This document shows, piece after piece, positions 1 through 8,998 of a stretch of 64,000 nt of DNA. The notes beneath the pieces were generated by a model. That model did no database searches, was not told the DNA's origin, and saw only the letters and a program-made list of their open reading frames with translations. Source of the DNA: Acidobacteriota bacterium (GTDB taxonomy: Bacteria > Acidobacteriota > Terriglobia > Bryobacterales > Bryobacteraceae); the NCBI GenBank assembly GCA_018268715.1, contig JAFDVZ010000003.1, positions 557,347 through 621,346 on the forward strand, in the 5' to 3' direction. The translations under genes and the position numbers were made by a program. Position 1 is the first letter of the stretch. Each line of letters starts with the position of its first letter.

Positions 1-437
1 AGTTGCCATAACTGGGTGCGGAAGCTGTCCAGGATCTGCGCCTTGGCGGCGTCAATCTGGGCCTCGGCCTGGGCGACGCGCGCCTCGCGCTTGCCGCCGC
101 GTTCATACAGGCGAATGAACTGCGCCGTATAGGTCGGCTCGGTGGCCGCGTCCAGATTGCTCGAAAAAAAGCGCGGAACCGTTCCCGGCATGTTGGAATG
201 AACAGGGAACTGCTCGGCGCCCAACTGTAGCGTGGGGTTGGGCTTGTATCCCGCGATCTGGCGCAACGCCTGCGCGGCCTCCAATTGTCCGCGGCTGGCC
301 GCCACGGCCAGGCTTCGCTCCAGCAGCATCTGCTCGGCCTGCGGGAGCCCCAACTGCGCCGGCATGGGCACGGGCGCCGCCGCCTGTCCGAACGCCACGC
401 CCATCGCACACACCCCAATCGCCGCCCACCGTGTCAT
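1..437 (-). CDS. TolC/CusC-type outer-membrane efflux protein, N-terminal part
   Basis: The gene runs off the left edge, so only about 145 N-terminal residues are present. The protein starts with MTRWAAIGVCAMGVAFGQAA, a cleavable signal peptide. It continues into alanine- and glutamine-rich helices (LEAAQALRQIAGYKPNPTLQ, then RVAQAEAQIDAAKAQI), which is the usual start of an outer-membrane efflux (OEP) domain: a heptad-rich helical hairpin preceding the beta-barrel segment. The KPNPTL sequence is typical of heavy-metal and multidrug TolC homologues. By family it would be the outer-membrane channel of an RND or ABC exporter; any partner genes lie outside the window. It diverges from the malic enzyme gene across 90 bp. 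The ATG at 437 is the first plausible start ahead of the signal peptide. Confidence 0.85.
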   Translation of the reverse strand, partial: MTRWAAIGVCAMGVAFGQAAAPVPMPAQLGLPQAEQMLLERSLAVAASRGQLEAAQALRQIAGYKPNPTLQLGAEQFPVHSNMPGTVPRFFSSNLDAATEPTYTAQFIRLYERGGKREARVAQAEAQIDAAKAQILDSFRTQLWQ

Positions 438-527
438 TACCGAGTCCACCTCAAATTAGCTCCATACCATTGTCGCCCACCGGCCAAGCTGTGACTCCCG
501 GCGCGCCGCGGGTTATCATCAGCACTA

Positions 528-2210
528 ATGAATGATCCGCTAGAGATCACGGTTTCCGGGCTCGACCTGCTGAACGATCCGATGCTCAACAAGGGCACCG
601 CGTTCACCGAAACCGAACGCACCGAATTCGCCCTGCACGGCCTGCTGCCGCCTCATATCGGACGCCTGGAGGACCAGGCCTCCCGCCGCCTCAACGCCCT
701 GCGCGGCTTTGAAACCGACTTCCAGCGCTACGCCTATCTGCGCGACCTGCAAGACACCAACGAGACGTTGTTTTACGCCGTGCTGTCGCGCAATCTCGAG
801 GAATTGCTGCCGCTGGTCTACACGCCGGTGGTCGGCGAAGGCTGCCAGCGCTTCAGCGAGATCTGGCGCAAGCCGCGCGGCCTGTTTCTCAGCTATCCGA
901 ACCGGCGCCGCATCGCCTCGATTTTGTCCCACCCGCGCTACGACAGGGTCCGCGTCATCGTGGTGAGCGACGGCGAGCGCATCCTGGGCCTCGGCGACCA
1001 GGGCGCCGGCGGCATGGGCATCCCGATCGGCAAACTCGCGCTCTACACCGCCTGCGCCGGCATCCATCCGCGGGAGACGTTGCCCGTGCTGCTCGACGTC
1101 GGCACCGACAACGCCGAGCGGTTGGACGACCCCATGTACGTCGGCTGGCGCCATGAGCGCGTGCGCGGCGCCGAATACGACGAGTTCGTCGAAAACTTCG
1201 TCTCCGCCGTCATCGAACGATGGCCGCACGTGCTGCTGCAATGGGAGGATTTCGCGGGCGTCAACGCGGGTGCGCTGCTGGAACGCTACCGGAATCGGCT
1301 GTGCACGTTCAACGACGATATTCAGGGCACCGCCTCCGTGGCGGCCGGAACGTTGCTCGCGGCCATCAACCTGACGGGCGTCCCGCTGGGCGAACAGCGG
1401 ATCGTTCTGGTGGGCGCGGGCGCCGCGGGCATCGGCATCGCGTCGCTGATGCTGCGGTCGATGATCGATTCGAACATCCCGGAGGCCGTCGCGCGCGAGC
1501 AGTTCTGGGCCGTGGATCGCGAAGGACTGCTGGTGGAGGGCATGACCGGACTGCGCCCCACGCAGGAGCGTTTTGTCCGCTCGCGCGCTTCGGTGGAAGG
1601 CTGGCAGTTGATGAACCCCGATCGGATCGGCCTGCTGGACGTCGTACGGAACGTCCGGCCCACCGCCATGATCGGCGTTTCCGGCCAGCAGGGGGCGTTC
1701 ACGGAGGAAGTGGTGCGGGCCATGGCCACGTCCACTCAGCGCCCGGTGATTTTTCCGCTGTCGAACCCGACGTCGCGGTCGGAGGCGAGCCCGGAGGATC
1801 TCATCGCATGGTCGGAAGGCCGCGCCGTCATTGGCGCGGGCAGCCCGTTCCCGCCGGTGTACCGCAACGGCAAGTGGGTTCCGGTGGACCAGATCAACAA
1901 TTCGTATATTTTCCCGGGCCTCGGCCTGGGGATTCTCGCAAGCAGCGCCCGCCGAGTCACCAACGGGATGTTCATGGCGGCGGCCAAGGCGCTGGCCGGG
2001 ATCTCGCCGGCGCGCTCTTCGAAAGGGGGCCGGCTGTTGCCCGCGGTTCACGATCTGCGCTCGGTGTCGGCGGCCGTGGCGCTCGCGGTGGCGCGGCGCG
2101 CGCAGGCCGACGGAGTGGCCGACGCCTGCGACGGAGAGACCATGTCGGAGCGCATCCAGGCCAACGTGTGGGATCCCATCTATCGGCCCTATCGTCTGAA
2201 GGCTACTTGA
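528..2210 (+). CDS. maeA: NAD-dependent malic enzyme
   Basis: The 560-residue product has the normal length of the large bacterial/eukaryotic-type malic enzyme, which converts L-malate to pyruvate and CO2 while reducing NAD(P)+. Motifs appear in order: TPVVGEGCQRFSEIWRKPRG near residue 95, the Lys/Asp active-site region LGLGDQGAGGMGIPIGK, the metal-binding FAGVNAG and CTFNDDIQGTA (about 261), the Rossmann motif GAGAAGIGIA (about 297), and PLSNPTSRSEASPEDL. Length and motifs favour the NAD-type SfcA/MaeA group over the shorter MaeB type, although the cofactor cannot be proved from sequence. The gene is monocistronic; its last 8 bases overlap the convergent propeller gene. There is no clear Shine-Dalgarno sequence before the ATG. 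Confidence 0.95.
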   Translation: MNDPLEITVSGLDLLNDPMLNKGTAFTETERTEFALHGLLPPHIGRLEDQASRRLNALRGFETDFQRYAYLRDLQDTNETLFYAVLSRNLEELLPLVYTPVVGEGCQRFSEIWRKPRGLFLSYPNRRRIASILSHPRYDRVRVIVVSDGERILGLGDQGAGGMGIPIGKLALYTACAGIHPRETLPVLLDVGTDNAERLDDPMYVGWRHERVRGAEYDEFVENFVSAVIERWPHVLLQWEDFAGVNAGALLERYRNRLCTFNDDIQGTASVAAGTLLAAINLTGVPLGEQRIVLVGAGAAGIGIASLMLRSMIDSNIPEAVAREQFWAVDREGLLVEGMTGLRPTQERFVRSRASVEGWQLMNPDRIGLLDVVRNVRPTAMIGVSGQQGAFTEEVVRAMATSTQRPVIFPLSNPTSRSEASPEDLIAWSEGRAVIGAGSPFPPVYRNGKWVPVDQINNSYIFPGLGLGILASSARRVTNGMFMAAAKALAGISPARSSKGGRLLPAVHDLRSVSAAVALAVARRAQADGVADACDGETMSERIQANVWDPIYRPYRLKAT

Positions 2211-3201
2211 CCGCCGGGGCCCAGGCGAGCCCGTCGGGACCGGGGCCGGCTTCGACGCGTCCTGTGATGGCGAGCGTCTTCAGGTCGACCACCGCCACCG
2301 AGTTCAGCCGGCCGACCGATACGAACGCCCGGCCGCCCGACGGGTCCATCAAAATGCCCGCCTGGCCGCCGCCCGCTGGAATCGACTTCACCAGCTTGCG
2401 CGTGGCCGCATCCACGACGTAAATCTGATCGCCGCCCAGGTCGGAGATCAGCGCCAGTTTGCCGTCGAGGGTGAACTTCAGCCGGTTCGCCGCCCGGAAG
2501 GGGACCGGGATGGTCGCGATGGTCTTCTTCGACGCGACATCGATGATCGACACCGAGCCCGCGCGCGCGTTGGCCACCCACAACTGCCGGCCGTCCGGCG
2601 TCAGGTCGAAGCCTTCGGCGCCCTCGCCCACCGCGACATTGGTCACCGTCCAATCCCGCGCCGTCCGGCCCGGTGGCGGCCCCACTTTCCGTTCGACTTC
2701 CTCAATGATCGACACGCTGGCGGCGGTGACATTCGTAGTGAACAGCCGCTTCAGGTCGGGCGCGGCGATCACCATGTGCGTGCGATCCTGCCCCGTGCCC
2801 ATCACCCAATCGATCTTGCGCGAGGCCGGGTTGTATCGCCCGATCGCCTTGGCCCCTTCCGCGGAGAAGAACAGTTTCCCGCCCGCAAAGTGCAGGCCGT
2901 GCGGCTGGGTCAGCGCTCCCAGATCGATCGGCGCGAGCGCCTTCCCCGCCGCCACATCCACCACGGAAATCGTATTCGGCAGGCCGTTGCCGCGCTGGTA
3001 ATTGGTGATGTAGGCGGTGCGGCCGTCTTCGGAGGCCTCCACTTCGTGCGGGTCGGGCCCGGACGGCGCGCGGCCCTTGACCGCGAACGTCACGGGATCC
3101 ACGATGGCGAGCGTATTGTCGCCCTTGTTCAACACGAGCAGGGACTGTGACCAGGCGGCCAACCCGAAACCCAGGGCGGCGAACAGGATTCGCGTCTGCA
3201 T
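2203..3201 (-). CDS. Secreted YVTN-type beta-propeller protein
   Basis: The 332-residue protein has an N-terminal signal peptide (MQTRILFAALGFGLAAWSQS). It is followed by six to seven blades of the YVTN/NHL-like seven-bladed propeller, with recurring patterns such as NKGDNTLAIVD, NTISVVDVAAGKAL, GSVSIIDVASKKTIATI and DQIYVVDAATRKLV. Members of this family are exported proteins, often associated with the surface or with redox partners. No catalytic residues are recognisable, so the function is unknown. It lies just downstream (44 bp) of another secreted propeller-like gene in the same direction, so the two may be co-transcribed. Its end overlaps the malic enzyme gene tail to tail by 8 bp. Confidence 0.85.
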   Translation of the reverse strand: MQTRILFAALGFGLAAWSQSLLVLNKGDNTLAIVDPVTFAVKGRAPSGPDPHEVEASEDGRTAYITNYQRGNGLPNTISVVDVAAGKALAPIDLGALTQPHGLHFAGGKLFFSAEGAKAIGRYNPASRKIDWVMGTGQDRTHMVIAAPDLKRLFTTNVTAASVSIIEEVERKVGPPPGRTARDWTVTNVAVGEGAEGFDLTPDGRQLWVANARAGSVSIIDVASKKTIATIPVPFRAANRLKFTLDGKLALISDLGGDQIYVVDAATRKLVKSIPAGGGQAGILMDPSGGRAFVSVGRLNSVAVVDLKTLAITGRVEAGPGPDGLAWAPAVK

Positions 3202-3246
3202 TGTGCTGTAAGGCGCACCGCGCCACCGCCGCGTTACAGGCCGGTC

Positions 3247-4902
3247 TCAGTCGACGATGTTCAGCGTCAGAAAGAGGAACGGATCCCCGCCGCCCAGCGT
3301 GCAGGTGAACTTCTGGTATCCCGCCACGGGCCCGATGCGAAGGTCCACCTGGTAGACCCGCTCCACCGTCCCCGGCGCGAGGCCCGCGTACAGGACCTCG
3401 GCATTCGAACAAGCGAGCGTATTCACCACGCGGGCCAGCGGCTCGGAGGACGGCGCGGCGGCGCCCGGCGGAACCTCCGGCGACACGGCCCCCAGCCCAA
3501 TCCCGAACACGTGTATGATCTCGCCGGTCTGGATCGGGCCCACGTAGGTTTGCGTCCAATCTGCGCGCGCGATGGCGCCCGCGGTCGGGCGATCGTCGGC
3601 GCTGACGGTGGTCTCCACTTGGGGGAAGTCGAAGGGCGTCCGATCGCCGGGAGCCTCGGCCAGCACGCGGACCGTCCCCGCCGGGTAGTCCCAGGGAACC
3701 AGGAACCGCAGGCTGGTCGGCGTCAGGTAAATGAGCGGGACCTTCCGCTCGCCCATCCACATCGTGACCGCGCCCAGGTACGGGTCGAACGGCGGCGAGC
3801 CTTCGATGGTCGCCTCCGTCATTCCCGACGCGCCGAAAATGGGCGCCAATCCGGCCGTAACCGTCGAAGAAGCCCGCAGGAAGGGCGTTCTCCCGATCAG
3901 CCGTACACTCGAACCGGCGTCCACATCGATACGCACGAGTCCGCCGGCATCGGTGACGGCCCATGCCGCCGTGCCGTCCGAGGAGATGCCGGCTTCCGTC
4001 ACGACGCCCGCATCCGCCGCCAGCACCCGGTCCGTCGCCCCATCGGCGCTCGCCAGATGAACGCGCCCGCCCGAGACATAGATCAGCCGAGAGCCATCCT
4101 CGCTGAACGCGAAGCCCGTCGCGAAACTACGATCGCCGGAAACCACCGAAGTGGAGCGATTCGCGCCCAAATCGAGCACGAAAAACCCCGTTCCGGTGTA
4201 ATAGAGCACCTTCGCCGCGTTCGGGCTGATCGCCAACGGCACACCGCCTTCAACCGGGAGCGGTTGCTGGACGCCGCCTGGCTTCAACAAATACCCGACC
4301 GTGCTGAAGCCGAGCAGCGCGGTCCCGTCATTGGCCACCATGCGGCCTCCGGAGTAGGGCGTCTGGACGTACTCGAACCCGCCCGGCGGGACGATGGCGA
4401 CGGCTGTCCGCACGCCGGTGGAAAGATCGATGAAGGTGACGTCGATGGCGCTCGTCGGCCTTGCCGTTCGCGGCGCATACACCACCGCCCAAGCCCCGTT
4501 CGCACTCACGCGCGCAACGCCCGCCAGTTCGACCGCGCCCGCGGGCGTCACCAGCCGCGTGCTCAACGTGTACGGCGGATAGGAGCAGGACAACGCGTTG
4601 GCGTAATAGAACAGCGCGGTCGGGCCAGCCGAAGCCTCCGCGCCCACATAGTCGCGAAACCCGCCGACCGTGCAAAGCGACGAGCCCTCCGCAACACCCT
4701 CCGTCTCCCGCGCGCTGACCAGCCGCACCTCATCCGCGGTGGCCAGAAACACCTTGCCATTCAGCGGTCCCGCCGAGCCCTTCAGCCGCAGACTCGAAGT
4801 GAAGTATGCCCCGGAACCATCGGGAACCACCGCCAGGCCGGAAAACTGGGCCGCCACATTCAAAGCGGCCCAACCGGCCATCGCGACAGCGCGCGCGACC
4901 AC
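3247..4902 (-). CDS. Exported beta-propeller protein with TIGR03437-type C-terminal domain
   Basis: The 551-residue product begins with a short hydrophobic export signal (AMAGWAALNVAAQ). Weak WD/TolB-like propeller repeats follow, in segments such as ALSPNAAKVLYY, GFAFSEDGSRLIYVSGG and GISSDGTAAWAVTDAGGLV. The last 200 residues carry hallmarks of the Solibacter-expanded TIGR03437 domain: VEGSPPFDP-type lead-in, TSLRFLVPWDYPAGTVRV, GEIIHVFGIGLGAVSP, and a late YAGLAPGTVERVYQVDLRI. The role of that domain is not known; it is found at the C-termini of large secreted proteins in this lineage. The stop codon of the upstream actin-like gene lies 3 bp before this start, so the two genes are probably co-transcribed. 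Confidence 0.8.
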   Translation of the reverse strand: MVARAVAMAGWAALNVAAQFSGLAVVPDGSGAYFTSSLRLKGSAGPLNGKVFLATADEVRLVSARETEGVAEGSSLCTVGGFRDYVGAEASAGPTALFYYANALSCSYPPYTLSTRLVTPAGAVELAGVARVSANGAWAVVYAPRTARPTSAIDVTFIDLSTGVRTAVAIVPPGGFEYVQTPYSGGRMVANDGTALLGFSTVGYLLKPGGVQQPLPVEGGVPLAISPNAAKVLYYTGTGFFVLDLGANRSTSVVSGDRSFATGFAFSEDGSRLIYVSGGRVHLASADGATDRVLAADAGVVTEAGISSDGTAAWAVTDAGGLVRIDVDAGSSVRLIGRTPFLRASSTVTAGLAPIFGASGMTEATIEGSPPFDPYLGAVTMWMGERKVPLIYLTPTSLRFLVPWDYPAGTVRVLAEAPGDRTPFDFPQVETTVSADDRPTAGAIARADWTQTYVGPIQTGEIIHVFGIGLGAVSPEVPPGAAAPSSEPLARVVNTLACSNAEVLYAGLAPGTVERVYQVDLRIGPVAGYQKFTCTLGGGDPFLFLTLNIVD

Positions 4903-4905
4903 GGC

Positions 4906-5910
4906 CTACATATCCGAAAGCGCCGCCACCAACGCGCCCTTGGCGGCCGCGTACAGCGGATTCGACGCCATCCGGACCTCCGAGATGCCGATGGGCAGAT
5001 CGGAAGCGCGCAGAGCCTTCTCGAAACGGTCGCGGAAGCCCGAGGGCATGGCCGTGCCGCCGCTCAACACCAGCGGCACCGCGCGGCCGATCTTGGGCAT
5101 ATTGCGCGTCTTGGCGAAGGCCTCCTTCAGGCCCGCCACCAGCGAGGCGATCAGGTCGTCGTAATAAACGGCGATCACCTGGTGGATCTTATCGCTCTGC
5201 GAGCCGTTCAAGTGGAACGACTCCTCCTTCATCAGCCGTATGTGGTTGGCGCGCTCGCCGGTCAGCGCGGCGGCGCTCGAATCGATGAAATCGCCCGCCT
5301 TGGGGATGCTGAAGCTCAGCACCGGAACCGACAAATAGGCCATGGCGACGTTGCACAACCCGCCCCCGCAGCTAATGCCGATGCCCGTGTAATTGGAGCT
5401 GTCGAGCTCGCCGAAAATCACCGCCAGCCCTTCGTTGATGGAGCGCGTCTGATAGCCCATCTCCGTCAGCATCTGGCGCAACGTGGTCTCATGGAAGGTC
5501 AACGATTCCTCGGCGCCCAGCGGAGCGGCCGGCACGGTGAAGCACAGCCGCTGGCCATCGTGGCCTTGTCCCGCCATCGGCGCGATGATCTCGCGGATCA
5601 GGTTCAGGCTCTCCGGCTCCTTGGGATCGAGCGTGCCGCGCGTCATCGGCCGCCGCACTTCGACGCCCATCAACTCGGCGAACTTCTCGCTCTCGTTGCC
5701 GTGGACGATGATTTCGGCCGGCGTCACGGAGTGGGGAATTCCTTCCTTATCCAAAACCGACGCCGTCAGCTTCGAAAACGGCATGCTGACAAACGCGTTC
5801 AACTGGCTTTCGAACTTGTACTCGTCACCGGATCTCTGCGCCACGGCTACGCGGCTGGTTCCGACGTCAAGTCCGACTGCCGGGCTGTCAATTGTTTTTG
5901 TAGCTTTCAT
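4906..5910 (-). CDS. Actin-fold (MreB/MamK-like) ATPase of unknown function
   Basis: The 334-residue protein has the three signature elements of the actin/Hsp70 ATPase superfamily: phosphate-1 loop VGLDVGTSRVAVA near residue 13, phosphate-2 loop GIGISCGGGLCNVAMAY near 176, and adenosine motif PLVLSGGTAMPSGF near 281. Length is close to MreB/MamK/FtsA-type filaments (about 340), but the sequence is not a canonical MreB: the first loop lacks the usual GTANT, and the MreB region ERLTG is absent. The family appears to be a separate cytoskeletal or chaperone-like branch. The start codon overlaps the end of the upstream amidase gene by 23 bp, which implies translational coupling with a peptidoglycan enzyme and suggests an envelope role (inference). 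Confidence 0.75.
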   Translation of the reverse strand: MKATKTIDSPAVGLDVGTSRVAVAQRSGDEYKFESQLNAFVSMPFSKLTASVLDKEGIPHSVTPAEIIVHGNESEKFAELMGVEVRRPMTRGTLDPKEPESLNLIREIIAPMAGQGHDGQRLCFTVPAAPLGAEESLTFHETTLRQMLTEMGYQTRSINEGLAVIFGELDSSNYTGIGISCGGGLCNVAMAYLSVPVLSFSIPKAGDFIDSSAAALTGERANHIRLMKEESFHLNGSQSDKIHQVIAVYYDDLIASLVAGLKEAFAKTRNMPKIGRAVPLVLSGGTAMPSGFRDRFEKALRASDLPIGISEVRMASNPLYAAAKGALVAALSDM

Positions 5911-7051
5911 CCTGACTCTCCTCGTTCGAGCGCGATCGAGCGCTGTTGATTATTCTGCGATACCGGTCATGCATTCGCTCACGCCACACAGGCAGGCTCT
6001 CGCCCGCCGCCCGCGCCTGGCTTTCGGCCAGGTCGCGACCCATGGCGAGCCCTTCCCACGGCCGCCCCACGGCCTTCAGAAAAACGTCGTCGTATTCAAA
6101 ACCGAACAGTGCGATGGCGGGCAGCGGCTGGGCGTAATTATCCGGCAGTCCCAGGGCGGCGAACGGCAGGCCGGAGGCCCAGTCGGTGTGGTATCCGATC
6201 CGCCAGTTCCACGGATTGACGGACACCTGGGCGTGAGTGACGCAGTTGGCGGCGGGGATCCCGAACCGGCCCCGCAGCATGTCCGTCAGCACCCTGGCGG
6301 CATGCACCTGCGCGGAACTCAAGGGCATGGAGGCGTCGGTCTGGGCCTCGAATGCGATTGAGAGAAAACTGGCGTTCAAATTGACGTAGACCCCGCGCGA
6401 ATCCGCCCACACGGAGCGGCCGGCGTGGTTGGCCACCCCGTCCTCGGCCACCACGCGATAGACGCGGCCAAAACGGTCGATGACGAAATGGTAGGAACGT
6501 TGAGTGCGGATAAAATCGAGCAGAAAGCGCCCGATTCGCTGGATCATGCGCGCCTCGGAAGCCTCAAACGGCGCCTGCAGGCTCTCTGTGGAATGAAAAA
6601 CGATGCCGGCGGGCTCCGTGCGCCATTCGATGGGCTGGTCGTCGGCGTGTTTGCCGGAATACACCGCGTAGGCCTGGCGCGGCTTTCCAGAGACTGCGAA
6701 CTCGTTTTCGATGCGCAGGCCGTTGCTGTACAGCTCGTATTCGGGCTTCTTTTCGACCGGCCACACCGGCGCCACAGCGGCGTCGCCGGCAGCGGCGCCG
6801 TGGACGGAAATCGAACTGCGGGCGCGCGATGGCGTGTAGGACGGCGCGAGCAGCGACATCCAGATAAGGACCGACCCGGCCACCCGGCCTGCCCCCCGCC
6901 CGACGAAACGCCGGTAGAAAGGTGCGCGCGGACGGGTGCGTTCCGCGTTCTGAAGGAAGCGCAGACGCTCCACTGGGTCGGCGATCTGGCTGGCGCGCCA
7001 CTCGAGAATCGTCCCGAGCCTTGATCCGGGCGTGTTCACGGGTGGACCCAT
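5888..7051 (-). CDS. Membrane-anchored N-acetylmuramoyl-L-alanine amidase (Amidase_2/PGRP fold)
   Basis: The 387-residue protein has a cytoplasmic N-terminus of about 50 residues, one membrane segment (GRVAGSVLIWMSLLAP), and a periplasmic domain of the zinc amidase_2/PGRP type. Candidate zinc ligands are the His of GIVFHSTES, the His of CVTHAQVSVNP, and the downstream HTDW segment. RFGRVYRVV and GVYVNLNASFLSIAFEA are typical of the fold. Such enzymes cleave the bond between MurNAc and the stem peptide. The C-terminal tail past about residue 300 is an extra, unassigned domain. The 3' end overlaps the actin-like gene by 23 bp. The start region is divergent from murJ, so a peptidoglycan-remodelling neighbourhood is likely. 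Confidence 0.82.
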   Translation of the reverse strand: MGPPVNTPGSRLGTILEWRASQIADPVERLRFLQNAERTRPRAPFYRRFVGRGAGRVAGSVLIWMSLLAPSYTPSRARSSISVHGAAAGDAAVAPVWPVEKKPEYELYSNGLRIENEFAVSGKPRQAYAVYSGKHADDQPIEWRTEPAGIVFHSTESLQAPFEASEARMIQRIGRFLLDFIRTQRSYHFVIDRFGRVYRVVAEDGVANHAGRSVWADSRGVYVNLNASFLSIAFEAQTDASMPLSSAQVHAARVLTDMLRGRFGIPAANCVTHAQVSVNPWNWRIGYHTDWASGLPFAALGLPDNYAQPLPAIALFGFEYDDVFLKAVGRPWEGLAMGRDLAESQARAAGESLPVWRERMHDRYRRIINSARSRSNEESQDESYKNN

Positions 7052-7106
7052 GTGGTACTACCTAAGTGCTTTCCTAAGCAGATTCTTCTCCAGCCAACCC
7101 TCGGGA

Positions 7107-7122
7107 CGGCGACACGTCGCCG
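7107..7122. promoter_or_regulatory. Short hairpin in the amidase/murJ divergent intergenic region
   Basis: Six-base arms cggcga and tcgccg flank the tetrad cacg, giving a small perfect inverted repeat. It lies between the two divergent starts, about 8 bp before an AT-rich TATTTTAGAT stretch that could be a promoter -10 for murJ. It may be an operator or a leader hairpin; nothing further can be said from one copy. Confidence 0.25.
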
Positions 7123-7193
7123 AGTACCCCTATTTTAGATCGAACGGGATTTCAGGGATATCCGGACTTTGCGCGACGGAGTACTGGCGACAG

Positions 7194-8807
7194 GTGTGCC
7201 AAAATTCGAAGTTGGCGGAAACGACGGCGAAACGGGACGGCGGCGGTCGGCACGCCGCATTGGTGGCGGCGGGGATCCTGCTCAGCCGGATCGTGGGATT
7301 GATCCGGCAGCGGGCCTTCAATCACTATTTCGGGCAGTCGGACGCCGCCGACGCCTTCAACGCGGCGTTTAAAATCCCCAATTTCCTGCAAAATCTGTTC
7401 GGCGAAGGCGTTCTATCGGCCTCTTTCATCCCGGTGTATTCGCGCTTACTCGCCCAAGACGACGAGCAGGAGGCGGACCGTCTGGCCGGAGCCATCCTGG
7501 CCATCCTCGGGTTCGCCACGTCCTCGATCGTGTTTGTCGGCGTGCTGGTGACGCCCCTGCTCATCAACCTGATCGCGCCCGGATTCCACGGCCCGAAGCG
7601 CGACCTGACCATCACCCTGGTGCGGGTGCTGTTTCCCGGCGCGGGACTGCTGGTGCTATCGGCCTGGTGCCTGGGAATTCTGAACAGCCACCGGCGGTTC
7701 TTCCTGTCCTACGCGGCCCCGGTGATCTGGAATTTCGCCATGATCGGCACGATGCTGATCTTCGGCCGTCGCGAGTTGCCGGCCTTAGCGGTGTGGCTTG
7801 CCTGGGGATCGGTGGCCGGAAGCGCGCTGCAATTGGCGGTGCAGATTCCGGTGGTGCTGCGGCTGGTCCGCGGTCTCCGGCCGGCCCTCGACATGGCGTC
7901 GGAATACGTGCGGGAGACGATCCGGAATTTTGGACCGGTATTCGTCAGCCGGGGCGTGGTGCAGATCAGCGCCTATGTCGACCAGGTGTTCGCCAGCCTG
8001 TTAGGCACCGGCGCGGTGGCCGCTCTTACCAACGCCCAACTGCTGTACACGCTGCCGGTGAGCCTGTTCGGGATGTCGGTGTCGGCGGCCGAACTGCCGG
8101 CCATGTCGAGCGCGCTGGGGGAAGGCGACGAGGTGGCCGAATACCTGCGCAAACGCCTGAACGCGGGCCTGCGGCGAATCGCGTTCTTCGTGGTCCCGAC
8201 GGCGATGGCGTTTTTGGCGTTGGGGTCGATGATCACGGCGGTGCTGCTCGAATCCGGGCGTTTCCGGGCGGCCGATTCCAACTACGTGTGGGGGATTCTG
8301 GCGGGCTCGTCGGTGGGATTGCTGGCGTCGACGCTGGGCCGGCTGTACTCGTCCACCTACTACGCGTTGCGGGACACCCGAACGCCGCTCCGCTATGCGG
8401 CGATCCGTGTAACGCTGACGGTGACGCTCGGCTATTTGTGCGCGTTTCCACTGCCCCGTCTGCTGGGGATCGCGGCGCGTTGGGGCGTGGCGGGGCTGAC
8501 CGGATCGGCGGGGTTGGCGGGTTGGATCGAGTTCGCCATGCTGCGATACACGCTGAACGGGCGAATCGGGGAGACCGGACTGCCGGGCCGGCTGATGGCG
8601 AAGCTGTGGGCGGCGGCGACGGTGTCAGCGGCGGCGGCGTGGGTGATGCGTGCGGCGGTGGGCCGTCAACACCGGCTGCTGGGAGCGGTTATGGTGCTCG
8701 CCATCTACGGCGTTTCTTATCTGATGAGCACGCACGCGCTGGCCATCTCGGAGTGCGTGGATCTGGTGAATCCGGCCTTGCGACGGCTGCGGCTGCGGGG
8801 ACGCTGA
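7194..8807 (+). CDS. murJ: Lipid II flippase MurJ (MviN)
   Basis: The product is a polytopic MOP-superfamily transporter. It flips undecaprenyl-linked lipid II across the inner membrane for peptidoglycan synthesis. The N-terminal region ILLSRIVGLIRQRAFNHYFG, then DAFNAAFKIPNFLQNLFGEG with the conserved arginines, and the repeated hydrophobic segments over about 530 residues match MurJ (511 residues in E. coli). An open frame extends upstream to 7032, but that part overlaps the divergent amidase start and has no MurJ similarity. I therefore chose the in-frame GTG at 7194, with a GGAG 12 bp upstream; the TTG at 7212 is an alternative. The neighbouring amidase and actin-like genes point to a cell-wall locus. 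Confidence 0.92.
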   Translation: MCQNSKLAETTAKRDGGGRHAALVAAGILLSRIVGLIRQRAFNHYFGQSDAADAFNAAFKIPNFLQNLFGEGVLSASFIPVYSRLLAQDDEQEADRLAGAILAILGFATSSIVFVGVLVTPLLINLIAPGFHGPKRDLTITLVRVLFPGAGLLVLSAWCLGILNSHRRFFLSYAAPVIWNFAMIGTMLIFGRRELPALAVWLAWGSVAGSALQLAVQIPVVLRLVRGLRPALDMASEYVRETIRNFGPVFVSRGVVQISAYVDQVFASLLGTGAVAALTNAQLLYTLPVSLFGMSVSAAELPAMSSALGEGDEVAEYLRKRLNAGLRRIAFFVVPTAMAFLALGSMITAVLLESGRFRAADSNYVWGILAGSSVGLLASTLGRLYSSTYYALRDTRTPLRYAAIRVTLTVTLGYLCAFPLPRLLGIAARWGVAGLTGSAGLAGWIEFAMLRYTLNGRIGETGLPGRLMAKLWAAATVSAAAAWVMRAAVGRQHRLLGAVMVLAIYGVSYLMSTHALAISECVDLVNPALRRLRLRGR

Positions 8808-8808
8808 A

Positions 8809-8878
8809 TTGGCGAGGGATATGGGAGTCAGGAGCCAGGAGTCGAGGAAGCCAGAATAGCACCCACAATCCTCGCCAA
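8809..8878. repeat. Long-range inverted repeat after murJ
   Basis: The 9-base arms TTGGCGAGG (8809-8817) and CCTCGCCAA (8870-8878) are perfectly complementary across a 52-nt spacer. The spacer itself holds imperfect GGAGTCAGGAGCCAGGAGTC repeats. It sits directly after the murJ stop codon in the gap before the convergent kinase gene. No T-tract follows, so it is not a classic intrinsic terminator. Confidence 0.4.
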
Positions 8879-8998
8879 CGGCAGGCCGATACACCGTCTC
8901 TAACTGGATTACCCCGCGGCGGAGATCGCCTCCGCGAGGTTGGCCTCAAGGTCGCCGCCACGAGTACAAAATTGTCGTTGCAGGGTAGATGACGGTGA

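Noticed and set aside
540..2051. 503-codon open frame antisense to the malic enzyme gene
   Set aside because: Its translation is low-complexity (His/Arg/Ala/Gln), has no recognisable domain, and lies wholly opposite a clearly real gene; high G+C makes such frames common.
3511..5949. 812-codon open frame antisense to the propeller and actin-like genes
   Set aside because: Arg/His-rich shadow translation with no domains, crossing two real genes on the other strand.
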